A stretch of 64,000 nt of DNA from contig CANTFL010001315.1 of NCBI GenBank assembly GCA_947650285.1, forward strand, positions 186,001 to 250,000, in the 5' to 3' direction. Shown one piece after another: positions 44,382 to 57,964 of the stretch. A program made the translations under genes and the position numbers. Origin of the DNA: Hyaloperonospora brassicae (Eukaryota > Oomycota > Peronosporomycetes > Peronosporales > Peronosporaceae). The notes beneath the pieces are model-generated. The model ran no database searches, was not told the origin of the DNA, and worked only from the letters and a program-made list of their open reading frames with translations. Within the stretch, counting starts at the first letter, position 1. Each line of letters starts with the position of its first letter.

Positions 44382-45330
44382 ATGAAGGAGAGAAAGGTTT
44401 AAATCCAAGACGATCTTGCGAAGGCTGTAAGTGATCGTGATCGTAATCGTGGTGTGTTGTGGAATACCGTTCGCAATTTATTTGACACAACAGTTGCAAC
44501 TAATGGGTATTAAATTTGTAATTTGCATTAGGTTTGTGAAGGCCATGGACGAACACATTCGTAAAATGTCCAGTATTTTGCCTCTTAGCTAGTTCCATAA
44601 CTTGCTTAAGTATATATATATAAGAAATACGGTTTGCTGCAACGGGTAGTTACGGTGTTTTTATTTTTATTAAGCCATTGTAGTAACTAAATAAACGAAA
44701 AGCGACTTCAGCAAATTTATTTAGCTAAGGTATACCAATTCCGGTTATAAACTAATCGTACTGATTACCCCTTATTTGAACATTCAATCACGATTTCATA
44801 TTTAGTTCAAAGAAGTAGTTTAGTGACGTAAATATAACGTATAAATTCACCTCGATAATCCATTTTAGCGGCTGTTCCTATCCACATCGTTACCGCTTCA
44901 TAAATATATTAATCAAAGTTCTGCGAGTATAAGAGAATCAGTCAAGTTTGGGCTCAATTAACTGGTAAACCGGTTTAGTGCAAGACTATTGGACGAATTC
45001 TTCTGCTAGCATCTCTTTGGTATCCCGTGTGCCTGCGATGTCAATCGTTGTTCCACGATTTTTGCTATACCCTTCAGGGTTTTGGCAGAAAAGCAACGAT
45101 TGCATTCTGGACCGTAGCGTACAAACCAGGCGTATTGCCGAGGTCTTCTTCACCCCACACCATATTAACACTCATCGAGACGATTGTGGTTCTCAATTTA
45201 TGAGAGAGTGTGATGTAGGAATTCAGCATTAGATTTCGATAATCATGGCTGATAAACCGGTGATCGCAGTCATCGAGTTATTCAAATCGGACCTCGTCAA
45301 ATTAGTGGTAGCCGAACTATTGGTCATACA
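44382..45330. other. No gene seen
   Basis: AT-rich flank of the copia element; frames are short and unlike known families. Confidence 0.4.
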
Positions 45331-45334
45331 TAGA

Positions 45335-45560
45335 ATCAGAGGTCGTCGAGTTGGAGGTCGTCGAACCTGAGGTCGTCTAACTTTAGATCGTCTAACTAAA
45401 GGACGTTGAATGGGCATTGGTCGAGCTCTAGGTCATCTAACGCTAGGTCGTCGAATTGGAGGTCGTCGAACTCGAAGTCGTCAAACTCTAGGTCGTCGAA
45501 CTCGAAGTCTTCGAAGTCGAGCTCGTCCAATTTGAAGGTCGTCGTGTTCGAAGTCATAAA
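45335..45560. repeat. 15-bp minisatellite, GTCGTCGAACTCGAG type
   Basis: About 14 degenerate units of a 15-mer built on AGGTCGTCGAACT. Because 15 is a multiple of three, the minus strand reads as acidic five-residue units (EFDDL, EFDDF, QFDDL, ALDDL) over about 12 units. The frame runs into the minus-strand ORF 45746-45396, which has no other recognisable part, so coding status is doubtful. Confidence 0.8.
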
Positions 45561-45749
45561 AGAGAAAGCGTAGTGCAGAGTGCGATATTTGACGAATATC
45601 CTATATATATGGTGAAGCATAATGTTAGAGGAGGAGAACAGAGAATCACTATCTATTTGAAGATAGCAAAATAAATAGTTAAGTACAGAGAAGAATTTTA
45701 AGTCCAAGACACGCGTACTCTTAAGGTATCCCCTGCATGGAATCAATTA

Positions 45750-46320
45750 TGCCTGCCGTCGAAACTCGAGAGGTATAGCTTGTAGAGGTATCGACTGGTA
45801 GCGACAAGAGTCTAGGAAGGCCCGGGTTGGGCAGCGCTCTCAAAAACTAGCGAAGTAAAGAGTCTCTTCTTTTACGAGGCGGTATACCTCATTAAAGGGA
45901 CAGTGGTGAGTCTCGTCAACGACGAGAGGAAGAGCATTAAGGGTAAGCCTCATTTTGCAAAATCTTGTATAATTGACGAGCCGGTGGGCCCTAGCCGAGC
46001 TCACCGTAAATTTTTTAGTCAGTGGCTCACTGCGTTCGGTGACTTGTAAAATCGCGTATTGCGTCGGCTTTCACTTGCCGGAGTGAAGACACAGGAATAG
46101 AGAGGTTTAGAAGCTACTCAAATCCGGAAGAATACTTAATTTATTCGATTTAAGGAATACTTTGGGCGAAAGCCCACCTGAATACGAAGCGGTATACCGC
46201 GTACGGATTACACCTAACTAACATATCGTTGCGCCAAATTAGCTCAACGATTGTCGTGTTTGTACGTAAAGGATATTGTATTACAGATTTAACTTATAAC
46301 ATACTACAAGAGGGTATAGT
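45750..46320. repeat. Hairpin-rich stretch, possible LTR remnant
   Basis: Short perfect inverted repeats are packed here, such as CTCGTC-AAC-GACGAG (near 45,915), TGGGC-GAAA-GCCCA (near 46,163) and the palindrome GCGGTATACCGC (near 46,190). This resembles the hairpin style of the gypsy LTRs in this window. No second copy or clear ends were found. Confidence 0.35.
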
Positions 46321-46479
46321 GATGTACTCCAAAGATATCAATTAAATACTGTAGTTACTAATGAATGCGCTACGGAATGCATAGCACTCACAATCAAAGG
46401 CGGTATATTTAAGAAGACCTGGGTCGGCGTGTCATATATTTTACGCTGTTGAAGCTAGCGTAAAATGTATTAAAAGACT

Positions 46480-47224
46480 TGACCACGTTAAGCGGCTAAG
46501 AGATGTGCGTCGCGTTCGCTGCCAAGGCGATCATGACGATGCCATTTAGCAGCAGAAGCTCACCTTCTGTAGTTAAGAGCGGAATGAGCGATAACGGGGA
46601 AGATAAATATCAAAAAAATAAATTTTGGCAGAGCTTGACAATATCCGAATGCGTGTAGGAGTTTTCAAGGTCAAAATATATGAATTATGAATTCCTAGGG
46701 TATCAAGCTCGATTGAAAAGATCTTAAATCAGTCATAAATATTTTGGCAGTGCTGGAAACCTTTTCAGCATCGGTAACGCGCGCGCTGTAAATTGAGAGA
46801 GCTTCAAGATCTGTATAAAGCAGGCAAACACAAGGAAGGATGATGAAATAATTTACAGCTAAATTGACGGACTAACGGGTGTTACCACGTATTTATGATT
46901 TAGGCTTGGTATCTGCGTTCACACGTTAGTAAAACCTATAATGAAAATAACGGTGTGAGCCGTAATCTTCGGCAAAAACGTAGTGCTGTCCATGTCAAAG
47001 ACCCGCGACGAGTCAATTCTAATCTTGATGAGCATGATGACCATCATGTTATGAAGCACATCGATCGACAAATTCCCCACGGTGTTTCGCGCTCTCCCAA
47101 TGCTCTACGCAGTGCCTGGTAGGAGCACCAAAAGGCTAACAAGGAAGAGCGAGTACCATCCAGACTTCATTTGTGTAGGCTCGCTGGCTTCTGTAGGCTT
47201 CTGAGATTCGTCGAAAAGCTCCAT
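46480..47224 (-). pseudogene. Pseudogene of a multi-pass membrane protein
   Basis: From the ATG at 47224 one minus-strand frame reads MELFDESQKPTEASEPTQ, then GWYSLFLVSLLVLLPGTA, a stop, NTVGNLSIDVLHNMMVIMLI, KIRIDSSRVFDMDSTTFLPK, ITAHTVIFIIGFTNV, a stop, and TQIPSLNHKYVVTP. Two isolated nonsense codons in one unshifted frame of about 130 codons, with three hydrophobic helices, indicate a real gene recently inactivated. Further membrane-like text (LLLLNGIVMIALAANATHIS) appears near 46,550 in the same direction. I do not recognise the family. A normal copy should exist elsewhere in the genome. Confidence 0.5.
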
Positions 47225-50200
47225 GGCGCGCTTTAAAATCTATGAGCGAGCAGCTGGTAGGATCACACGCTGCATAGCGATAATTCACTCCGCGAGGTAA
47301 AAACATATGAAGTCTGCTTAAATTTATGGCTTTGTGCGCGGCGTAGTCCTACAATCTAAATCCTGTTTTGGTAGTTCAATTCGTTAATGAAAAACATTGG
47401 TAACGGAATAGAAGATATCAGCGCAATATCGGCATTCCATTCACCGTTGAAAGTTTCTCCAAACGACATCTTGCTTATCATAGTACTCGTGGCTCATTAC
47501 CATCTTCGTTTTTTTGTTGTTTCATATTAAATGCGAAAAATGAACTTAACTCACAACCTCTTTCTCATAGAATAACATATCCTGTGCACTAAGAGAAACG
47601 TGCTAGAAATCGGTACAAAACTCAGCTGCTAAATACATTGCTTAGATTTGAGATATTGAGCTTTGTTGTATTGGACCCAGCCCTTAAATAACAACGTGCA
47701 CATAAGTGGTTGCCTAACTTAGGTAAATTAGACTTAGCCTTGCAATTGAGGTAAACTCTAGTCAAACAAAGTCCCCTAGTCTCTCTACCCTTGTTGCGAC
47801 TCTAACCGAGAGCGCGTCATACTTAAATGACACAGATAATACAACTAAGCGTAGATGGCCGACAAGTGTTCCATTTTTTTCGACTGTTTAGATCTTCCTG
47901 TCGATCGAAATTGTAATAGGTATACATTTTTTTTCGCCGTTTCATACTGGCAGGCGATTACAAAGCCTTTGATGAAGCAAATCGATCTACTATAACCTGA
48001 GATCTTCATGTTCCCATTATGTTGTCCCAATCTTTTAGATTCAGGATTTAGTATTTTGTATGCTGTCGAATAGAGATGTTGGCTGCACTCATAATATTAT
48101 ACGGCCGATAATTTGTGTGAATTTTATGTATTACCTGTCTTGAACGCCCAACTGGAGCTTTTTTTAACCAATAGCGCTATATACGATTGCAAAAATGAAA
48201 TTATACTATTGACGCGCATCTTCAGAGCCATAAAGGGAAAAATGACACTCCGTTACTATTTCTTGCTACCATAATCGCATCCACTTTTCAATTGTCTGTT
48301 TTTCTATGATGCCGCTGGTTCTCTCATTGCTATATGAGGAAACTGCTGCTTCAAATAGTTATGAACATAGATGTTTATGCTTTCTTCAGGATTGCCAAAG
48401 TAATAAAGGACAAAGCCTTATTGATTGCTTAGTTGCAAGGACTCGGAATATATAGGTTTGCAATATTCTCATCTTATTAAAATTGAAGATATATCGTTGT
48501 AAAATTTCTTATTGATCAGCGAGCATCTACGATCGAACCTCTAAGACGACGTAGTATTTCTACATGCTAGGATCTACGTAGTATTTGAACTGGTATGCAC
48601 ATCTCAAGCATGACTAGAACTATGATAATCACCAGACCACCAGCGGCGCACGACGTAGAAACGTTACATATACCACGTGGAGTAAAGAAGGATCATATCT
48701 AACACCCTATGTGTCTTTGCTGCGGTGTATGACAGTAGTGCTTTCAAGACGAAATGATGCACAGTTTGTCGCACAATAAGTCAATCTCAAACGTTGTTCT
48801 ATTCTTAATACCTACTTTATTATTAGCAACTATTAAGTCTTGCTTATCTTTTATAGAATATAAATACCATTGAAGTTATTAACCTTGACCTTTAAGTTCG
48901 TATATTTTATAACAGAAATTATATATAATCTTTTTATACATATGAAGAGATTTCAAATTCAAAAAATGCTGTTTATGTATGTGCTGATAATTATCAGGTC
49001 TTAACAGGATATATATTTATAAATATTGTAAGCTTCGATACGAAACGGTATGCCTTTAGTCGATGTATTCATTGGCTATATGCATACAATATTAGAAGGA
49101 AATAATATTTGGTTTTGTAATGGAAATTTTTAAACCCATCAGCATTTTGACGGACAGTTCTAGAAGCTGATCATGATATAAACGACACGGCTGTACGCTA
49201 GTTGGTTAAATTTGCTCAAGCGAATATTGCCGTATTAAATGCCGATATTACAGGACTTTCAGCCTACAAATACGTTCCACATTAATCGTGTATATACATG
49301 CAAATCAATGTCTATAAATAGTCACCTATTTACGCAGGCGCATTCACGATAATATATGAGCAATTTATGTCCATTTATCGATGTTGACGTTTGTTTTACA
49401 TGGCAATTGCCACATTACGTGAAGCCTTATGAAAGTGTATTCACAATGTTATATACCTCTAATAATAGCTACCGTACGTTATGGTCTACGAAGGCAAAAT
49501 AGTAAATTAGTATAAAAAACCCTAAGAGGACACGCGAAGATACAATGGTGCGTGGTCAAAGACAAAAAAGAATTACTTAAGTAAGTGATTCGTAAAACCA
49601 TAGTAATCTAGATAATCAACCTTGATCTGGATAATCGCCGTGTCCACTGGTAGGTTAGGTAAAGGTAGATCAAAGGTAGGGATACAAGCTTCAGTATACA
49701 AACGCTATAATATATTTTTATTGTGTTCGAAATAATTCTGTACAAATGATGCAGTGGAAAAGTGCCAGGAGTAATGCCGTTAGCGCGGTTTAGACTCCAC
49801 GCTCGAAAAGATTCTAAACATTGAAATTTTTTTATAGTAAAATGTTATATGCTACACTGTGGACCGGTGTCCTACTCAAGGTAATTAAAGGATCGTTTTA
49901 ATAGCCTTTCGACAAAGGTACCTTATCTCAGTCGTGTAATGATATTCACACCAGGCGTTTAATGAAATTATTGCAATAATATTCTTATTCCTGGAAAATA
50001 ATTCACAAAACGTGACTCATATTATAGTATCTCGTATTTGTATATAAGGGCGGTTAGCATATCGTTATAATCTTTATTATGTATATACGAAGGCTAAGAT
50101 TTTCATAAATCCATAGTCAACATTATGAAGACGAAGACTTTCATAAAATATTGCAGGGTATTGAAGGAATTTATAGCGGCAGCCTCAAACGAATACGAGG

Positions 50201-50846
50201 GAGATGCGGAAGCCTAAGCCGTATATTCATGTATATTTTAGACAGAAATAGTGAGAATCTGAAGAAGGCGTGGATTAAATATGTTTTACTTGTAGTTGCT
50301 GTTTGATCCTTTAGATGAATAACGTCAAGGCAGATTCAGTAATATGGCTCGGAGAAGACTCCCATAGCCTCGTCGCCGAGTCATATTAAATTTCATCCTT
50401 ATCTAGGTATTGAAAGTCCCTTACTGCTATGGGCAAAAATATATTCTAGCGTGAGTAGCTGCATAAGTGTTACAATTGACTCAATAACTGCAGATTATGA
50501 GGTTATAAAAAGGCCAGATTGGAATCGATAACAGCCTCCACGATTTAATGCAAAACTTGGTTTCTACTTAACATCAATAAATTTTATTATCATGCGTTTA
50601 CACTCCAGTAGATGACAACCCTAAAAGTGGGTTTATTTACGAATGAATGTAGCTGTAACCTTTTTTGCAACTATAAAAAATAAAATTAAAAGTAGCTGTA
50701 AAAAAGTGCTGTGGAATAGAAATTTATAGCCGGACTATAGCAAACGTCTGGACGGGTGATCAAGACGGTCGGATAAGATCTGAAGGTGAATCTGATTCGA
50801 GAAGGAGTTCCGATCCGAGCGGAAAATATAGGTCTGAGAGTGGATC
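47225..50846. other. AT-rich stretch with no gene seen
   Basis: No frame above about 61 codons and no repeats could be recognised in 3.6 kb. Composition matches the 11.6-20.2 kb desert. Confidence 0.5.
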
Positions 50847-51565
50847 TGGTCCATGATGGGGCCTATATCCAAATAAGATTATATAAAAAAGATTCGATTA
50901 AAGAGGTATCAGATCCAACAGTTGATCCGAAACAGGCCAGGGGTGGGGAATAAATCAACATGTATAAGTGGTACTAGAAACAGAGAGATTTATTGGCCCG
51001 ACGCGTGGCGAGCGCGTTATGCTTAGATAGTCTAGGTCGTAGGTTTTGTGAAATGGTTGGCTAACATTAAACATCGTTCAATTTACTTCAAAAGACACGC
51101 GTCATATCTTCCGAGCTTGATCTTTGGCCTCCCGACGAAGCAAAGATTTGCGATGTTCGTCTATACAATTGTCGAACCTGGGTGGTTTGGCCAGATGCGT
51201 CAGGCTTACACGACATCCCAACAACTGCTATCGGGCGCAGCGAGAAAGCAAGGGTGATCAAGGTCAAAAGACGGCTAAAATGGTCAGTAGGTCAAGCAGA
51301 TCAAGATCTACATATTGGACAAAGAATCTCGTTGAGATCTAGGTATCTCATATCAAGTACCTACAAGTTACCTGTGATCGTGCAAAAATTTCCACCCGAT
51401 TCCCCCTTTCTCAATACGGTCAAGATTAGCATCTACAAGAGTCCACAGAGAAGAGTGTAGCCCGTTCTACCAACGGGTAAACAAGGAGATAAAGGTGTTT
51501 AAAACAAAAATAGTACCCTCTCCGATATTCGGTCGTCTGAACACCAGTGGGGAGGTGGTATCGCA
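50847..51565 (+). repeat. 5' LTR of gypsy element 2
   Basis: 719 bp, starting TGGTCCATGATGGGG and ending in GGTATCGCA. It pairs with 62499-63216. Short overlapping frames inside it (51048-51460) are duplicated in the other LTR simply because the LTRs are copies, and are not genes. Confidence 0.9.
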
Positions 51566-54200
51566 TTGCAACTTTCAGAATCCCGCTCTTATCAATGGTG
51601 ATCGTACCCGGATCTCTAAGTGACTCGGAATATCACCGTGACGATCTGAGTGAAGATTTCAATATAAAAAAAGAACCTGGGATATAAGCGTTAAGAGCTG
51701 ATAAATCTTTCAAAATGCTCGATTTCGAAAAATTCTCAGATTATTTTATTTAAAAATTTAAAAAGGATTTGATGACGTAAAACATTCTTAGGAAGATTGA
51801 CTTGCCGATCTGAAAGGTAAACCTCGACCCTTCGTAAAGTCCCTTTGAGGACTAACGAGAATAATGCTCTAAGCTCCTTATGCTGGGCGAGAGCCCTTAG
51901 GAGGGAGCTAAAAATAATGACTTCATATATTTGACGTCGAAGAAGATCGTAAATTCTCAGATAATAAATAAAAAATCTAGATCGGATCCACATTAAGGAA
52001 GACTTTATCTGATGCACATGAGAAAGCATGACCACACTCGGTCGATCACTTAAGCTAGTGGAAGACGGAGACAAGATGACGGTATGGATAACAGACTGGC
52101 AGGTCAAACTGCTTGAGTTATAATATCACAGGAAGAAAAAAAATGTGTGTCCAGTAATACAGTGGTAAAGGTCTTAATAGCACATCTGATCGTCCGCTTA
52201 AAAATGCGGACAGCAAATCATGTATCATTCGCTAATTAGCTCTATATTATCCTCAGTATTATATAATTACTACAAGACGCGGAATTAACATCTTTATTAT
52301 TCGACGCGCATATACCATTTTAGTGTGATTTTGTTATAGTAAAAAAACGAGGACAGGTCGTTGCGTGGAAAATTGATCAAGTTGGTCATCATTGGCGATT
52401 TAGTAGATTGGGAGATAAAGCCAGTCATGGATGGACGGATCGATTTCGGGGCATCGGATTAAACGATCCAGACGATCGCAGACACACCGAGACGTTATAA
52501 AACCGGTGAAGTACGCATAAGTAAACTCGAACTTAGACTCCGACAATACATGAATTTTTTGACGGATGTCATTGAGACGGTCAATTGCTGCAATTATCCA
52601 CGACAGGACGAACATAAAGGAATTTAAATCAATGGATGCGCCCAGGTTGGCCTCTAAACAGATGCAATCATACGTTGGAGCAGCCTTAAATAAGTACGAA
52701 GACAATGAGCAGAAGATGGCTGATCAGAATGCTGGCCGATCGACGGTATACGCAACTATTCTAGAAGCAAACTATGCGGACGTGGAGATGAACGCAGTGA
52801 AGGAGTCGCATAATAAAAGATTATACCACAATGATCCCCATGATCGCGAAGATGACGATCCTAGGTAATCACTGATGGTCACAGCTGAAATTATGCCAAG
52901 TGGTGGAATGACGACGCAGAGGCTACGAGAATCGGCAATCGTCGATCTGAAGATTAAAATGGTAGATACAGAGACGAATGTTGAGCCCAGAGCAAACTGA
53001 AAAAAGTCGAGTCTGCAACCCCCGCGACCAGGCTTCAGATGCAGAATCTTGTCTTGTGTTCGGCAACCTCCTGACAGGTCCGGCACGAAAATAGTAAAGT
53101 CAGTTAAGCCTATTGACTCGTCGTGAATGGTAATCCCTACTGTCATCTTAGATGATCCAAGATGGTGAACATGGCTTATCGACATGTAGGCAGTTCTACC
53201 ATGCGAGAAATAGATCGAATAAGACCCCGCTGAAGTATCAATATTGGCTGAGCGTGGCGTCGATTCGAGCGAAGATTTCGATTATAAAAGGGACGTCATC
53301 TATGAGACGCGACCATGTCAAGATTATAATATTTGCTGAATATTCTTGATTTGGGCAAGTAGTTTACCTCGTTACGACTAATGGATGCTGATGACATGGA
53401 AAAAAATTGCGTGCATATCAGCGCAAAGAGACCCGATATAACAATGCGTCTTCGGGATTAAACAAATTATGAACACCATCAAGTTTCAGTTCAGATCCGA
53501 AATAGTCAAAATCAACGCAAGTGGTACGAGATATTCGAGTGGAAGAGAGTGAAAGCAGGGGATCGGATCCTAATCCGAATGGATCGGATGCGGATACGGA
53601 TCGACGCTGGGTGTATGTGATCCGATCCCATGATCGGACAAAGTTTTGAAAGACCATCGGGGTCGTTGAGGCCATGCGCATCCAGGGGTTGCACTGGATA
53701 AGGAGGATCCGCCTCACGGGTGTAATTAACATGGCCATCAACATGATGGGGGTCTGAAGAACGATCACATAATCCGGATCGTAAGGATTAATATCGTAGG
53801 TTTGATCGAAGCCGTTTACCCACTGCGGATTTACAAAGCAAGGAGATCTTAGTTGTTAAGAGATACTTACCCGTCAAAAGTGTAGCTGAAAGGGTTATCC
53901 ATCGGGAATTGTTTTTGCGTATGATCTGCTTGAGAGAGATGCATGAGGGTGGAAAATGCCCCACTACAAAGTTTCTTACCTGGTCCGCAAGTGATTAGTA
54001 CCTACCAAACATGCTGGGATGTTTTCGCCTAACATAATTGATATACTTGACTAGGACGCTCTACAGGATGGAATTTAACTTGAGCCGAGCGTTCTAAATC
54101 TCCATTTCGGCATCTGTGTAAAAGAAGAAGGAGGATCGCGACGTCAACGATCCGTAATACAGAGTATTATTACATGCGCGTTCCCCTCAGTTATTTGTTC
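51566..54200 (+). pseudogene. Leader and gag region of gypsy element 2
   Basis: No long frame survives. A 100-codon piece at 52566-52868 (DRTNIKEFKSMDAPRLASKQ onward) and a GATCCGAT-rich stretch near 53,560-53,640 are probably gag debris by position. No zinc knuckle was found. Confidence 0.45.
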
Positions 54201-54223
54201 GGGTTGAAGTGTGAAGCGAGCTG

Positions 54224-54660
54224 ATGAATACGCCCTATCGCAAAAAGGTACGATTCGATCTTGCGCCGGTCGAATCAAGAAGATACCGGAAGTACCACAC
54301 ATCAGAGAAGCCGTTTAAACAAGCTAAAGACTTGGGCAAAATGAACAATGAGACGGCCATCTTGTTGTTTGAATCTGGCGCCAAAATTTCGATCATAAAC
54401 ACAACCTTTGATTGTAGGGTGGGTTGTATAGAAGCCAAAAGTAAGACTTAAGAATATATAGGGAACGGCGAGTGCGTGTAAATGACAGACAGATAGAACA
54501 AGATCAAGATCACGCTGGGCGATCCCTTAATGTACATTTTAGATGTGTGGGAGAGGACCAGGTCGGTCAAGACGCAGTTTTGTACATGGTTTTTATGATA
54601 CCGGCAGGGATACGTCTAGATCTGGCAGAAGAAGTTTTAGGTTTTCCAGATTAGGTCCGT
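54224..54660 (+). pseudogene. Protease region of gypsy element 2
   Basis: The frame at 54224-54451 contains AILLFESGAKISIINTTF, a retropepsin-like active-site box in which the catalytic Asp is replaced by Glu (ESGA instead of DSGA). Downstream, in another frame, comes DPLMYILDVWE, and later IRLDLAEEVL, the flap/core strands typical of this gypsy group. The enzyme must be inactive. Confidence 0.6.
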
Positions 54661-56049
54661 ATGAGTTTGGCGGGGCAAAAAACACCATACAAATCCGCTA
54701 TACAAGCAAAACTTGATAAGGATCAGCGTATTGTTATACCTGTTGGAGGATCGACGGAGGCAAGGATCGGCTCAAATTTCTAAAATGCCAAGCTCTGGGT
54801 AGGATGGGACGTTGCTTGGGGGCCGGCGCCGATTATTGGACTTGAAAGACTATAGTATTTACAGCTCAACAATATCTGATATCGCGATGTGATCTTAATT
54901 GTTTATACACCACTGCGCTTATGGGTATTGGACGACCTATAGGCGTAACCTCCCGGCTGTGTGTCAGTAAATTTAAGCCGATACCAGGAGTGAGAAATAT
55001 TAGCGTTTGTGGCGACTACGGATCGGGTGGAAGTAAGATTCCAGTATCTCATGTACCTTTAGAAAGTTATCCGATCTGCAGGACGCCTCCGTATATTTTA
55101 ATAATGCCGAGAAAGGCCAGGATGGATCCAGGGAGTGGGGATCGAAGAAGTATTGAAAGAAACCTGAACGCGGTCGCAGTCACCGACACCTACGCTGCCG
55201 ATAACAAGCGTCAACAACGTCGAAGACGACGAAACAGTGTAGAATCGACCGGACATGCTGTTTAAACAGGATCAAGAGACGTCTAATCTCGGCGTGGTGG
55301 TCAACGAGGAATCGGATTCGAGACATAGACCTAAAACTCATCAAGAAGAAGGTACGTGTATTTTATATAGGATGATATATTAAAAGGGACGAGGCTCTCG
55401 AACAAACGAAGACAAATCCGATTTGAAAGCAGATTGCTATGTATCGTCGCCCGTTATAATCGGCAGTTTTAAAATAACGGTCAGTCATAAAATTAATAAT
55501 AAGATCATTAATAAAGAGACAGTGATTGATTGTGATGACCCCAAAGACGAAGAGTCCGACCAAGAGTATCTCATTCACCATCATGAAGATAAGATCACGA
55601 TGGTAGATCGTAAAGAACACAAATATGTCGAGATGGTGACTGATGGACCTAGGGCGGTGGAGACGGATTACGATGTTTTGACGGTAAAAAAGGCCGATGC
55701 GTCCATTCACCGTCACGAAAATGGACACTTGTACGCGGAAGACGTCGATCAGCACATGACAATACTACCCGATGGGATCACGTCTACTGTCGAAGTTATC
55801 ATCAATGATTTTCAATTTGGTAATCCAGGAGAAAATATTGGTAGGAGATAAAGAGAAATTATGACAAGTAATTTGGATGAATGATCTGTTGCTCATATAG
55901 ATAGGGAATGCATTACCGCCGGCAGCACATGGAGGTGTCTGCAACAATGATGTAGGACGAGCAAATCCGATGTCACAACATTAGAGGCCAGTCGCCCCTA
56001 AATTCTGTGCGAAATTTGCGGATCTAGTCAAAGCACTTTTTCCTTGCAA

Positions 56050-56560
56050 GATTATCTAGCTGTCGACATCACCTTGGGCTACGCCGATGGTGATAATTTT
56101 TAAGAAGAACAGTGAAGAGATACGGATGCGTATCGACTAACGCCGTGGTAATCTACTCACAAGATTGATGGTGTATCTTATGCCGCTTATAAGCAAATTG
56201 TTGGAAGACATGGATAAAACTCTGAGTAATTGATCCCTAGATTTGGGTAACTGTCAATGGGTGGAGAAGATGACGGAGAGGGCAAGGCTAATCTCAGTTT
56301 TGTCACGTCATGCTGTATGTTAGAATGGCTACAAATGATTTTTGGGTTGACAAATGCCTCGCAGATTTACTAACGTCCGATAAATAACTTCTGTACGATT
56401 GACTGTCGATCGAGGCTAGTTTCGATGATAAAGCGAACAAAGCGATTAAACTTAATTTGTCTTAACGCAAGGTGAATTGTATTCTGATCAACGGTAATAA
56501 GTCTTAGGATGCAGATCCTACATCGACGACATACTGATACCGACAGATTCATAGTACTCA
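56050..56560 (+). pseudogene. Reverse transcriptase of gypsy element 2
   Basis: Across stops, the plus strand reads SPWATPMVIIFKKNSEEIRM then RIDxRRGNLLTRLMVYLMPL and ISKLLEDMDK, the RT motifs SPWASP, IDYRxLN and LPLIxxLL. The catalytic box survives as SYIDDILIPTDS at about 56,515-56,550. Several in-frame stops lie between, so no enzyme can be made. Confidence 0.85.
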
Positions 56561-57639
56561 TTGTACGAGAATGCGGAGGGACAATAGGAGGCGTGTGATA
56601 ATTGGTAAATTTCGACCAGCCTCACGAAAGGTATATGCGACGTCAAAAAGTACATTACCATAAACTTTAAGTTTCTTTGGCATTATATGAAACTCGCCCG
56701 ACAAATATTGGATCAAAGATGATTTATCATTTCCGCAGACTCTTAGTGCGATGCAATTCTTCGTAAGAAGCCTTATTTCCTACAGTTGTTTCTTCAAAGG
56801 CTACTCGATCTATACCCTTGTGCTGTAAGTGCTGCCAGAGGAGGTCTTCTAAAGGATCCGCCGCCTGAATGGTACAAACGGACCAAACCCGACGAGGAAA
56901 CAGAATAGGGCTTGGGATCAAGCAGATTGTGAAGGCATTTCTAATTGGGAGAAGGCTTCGATAGCTTTTATTCTGCTGAAAGCAAATATCGCCTGAACTC
57001 CGATTTTTTCAGCACTTTGATACAGGAAGATCTACGGTGGTCTTGGAATATGCAAGCAATTGGGCATCGCGGAAGCATTGTTGCAAATTTTCGATGGAGC
57101 ATATTTGATGGTGACGTGTAATACTTGTACGCTGTATTCCAATGAAATGAACTGAGTAATGGGCCAAAAAGAATATTTCACTTTCCTCCGGATCCGCTAT
57201 GTATGCCACTACGTTTAGTGCAAGAGATATCAAGGTCTTGACCCGCTTTTTAACCTAAATTTGCTGCTGCAATCGTCAGGACTCAACGGGATTTCAGTTA
57301 GGGATGCCGAACTATTATCGGTTTAGACACTGTAGATCTACAGATGCAAAAGAGTTGTGATGAGACTTGGGAACGGTTGCTGCTAGTATTACTCCTCGTG
57401 GAGAATTCAATGAGGTTCTTATCGCGATTGCTTCAAAAAAGCAGCCTAGAGAGGGTGTCACTGTGCAGCCTTCGACAATGGTAGATAGACGAACGACTGC
57501 TAGTGGTTAGCTTTAATGATTTTGCTTGGTCAGAGAGAAAGGGTGGGACGTAAAGCGCTGTTGCGTGGTAAATTTATAGTGAAAGATCGTGGCGTCAGCG
57601 TCTAATTAAATTGTGGATCTGAATGTGTATGAAGCCGAG

Positions 57640-57900
57640 TATTAATTGATATTGTTGAATATCGATTCGATGGCGGATCGAAAAAGGGGAAGGGTCATCA
57701 TTTGTGGCGACTTGAACCTGGGGATCCGACATATACAAGGCGAACTACGCTAAAGCGCCAGGCCTAAATTTGTTGACGCAAATATATATGAAAAGTTGCG
57801 ATCGTGGCCGATTTATAAAACCTTTATGTGAAGAGAGACTGACATCAAAGCGCAGATTGACTGGCTAGCAGTGCTTGGCATCAAGCAAAAGGCAAAATCG
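57640..57900 (+). pseudogene. RNase H-like region of gypsy element 2
   Basis: Fragments read DIVEYRFDGGSKKGKG (start of a DGGS-type RNase H fold), then ICGDLNLGI-like text, and NLYVKRD with HQSADxLAVLGIKQ, which matches the VxRDxNxxADxLA end of the domain. Stops and a frameshift separate them. Confidence 0.7.
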
Positions 57901-57964
57901 TCGTGACAGAAGCGATTTGGCATAAATTGATGATAATAAATCGGTTGAACGAGTTGATCAAACC

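Noticed and set aside
51048..51460. Three overlapping frames repeated at 62699-63111
   Set aside because: They lie entirely within the two LTR copies of gypsy element 2; duplication is explained by the LTRs, not by gene conservation.
53418..53768. 116-codon minus-strand frame
   Set aside because: It is antisense to the presumed gag region, and its composition follows the GATCCGAT-rich stretch.
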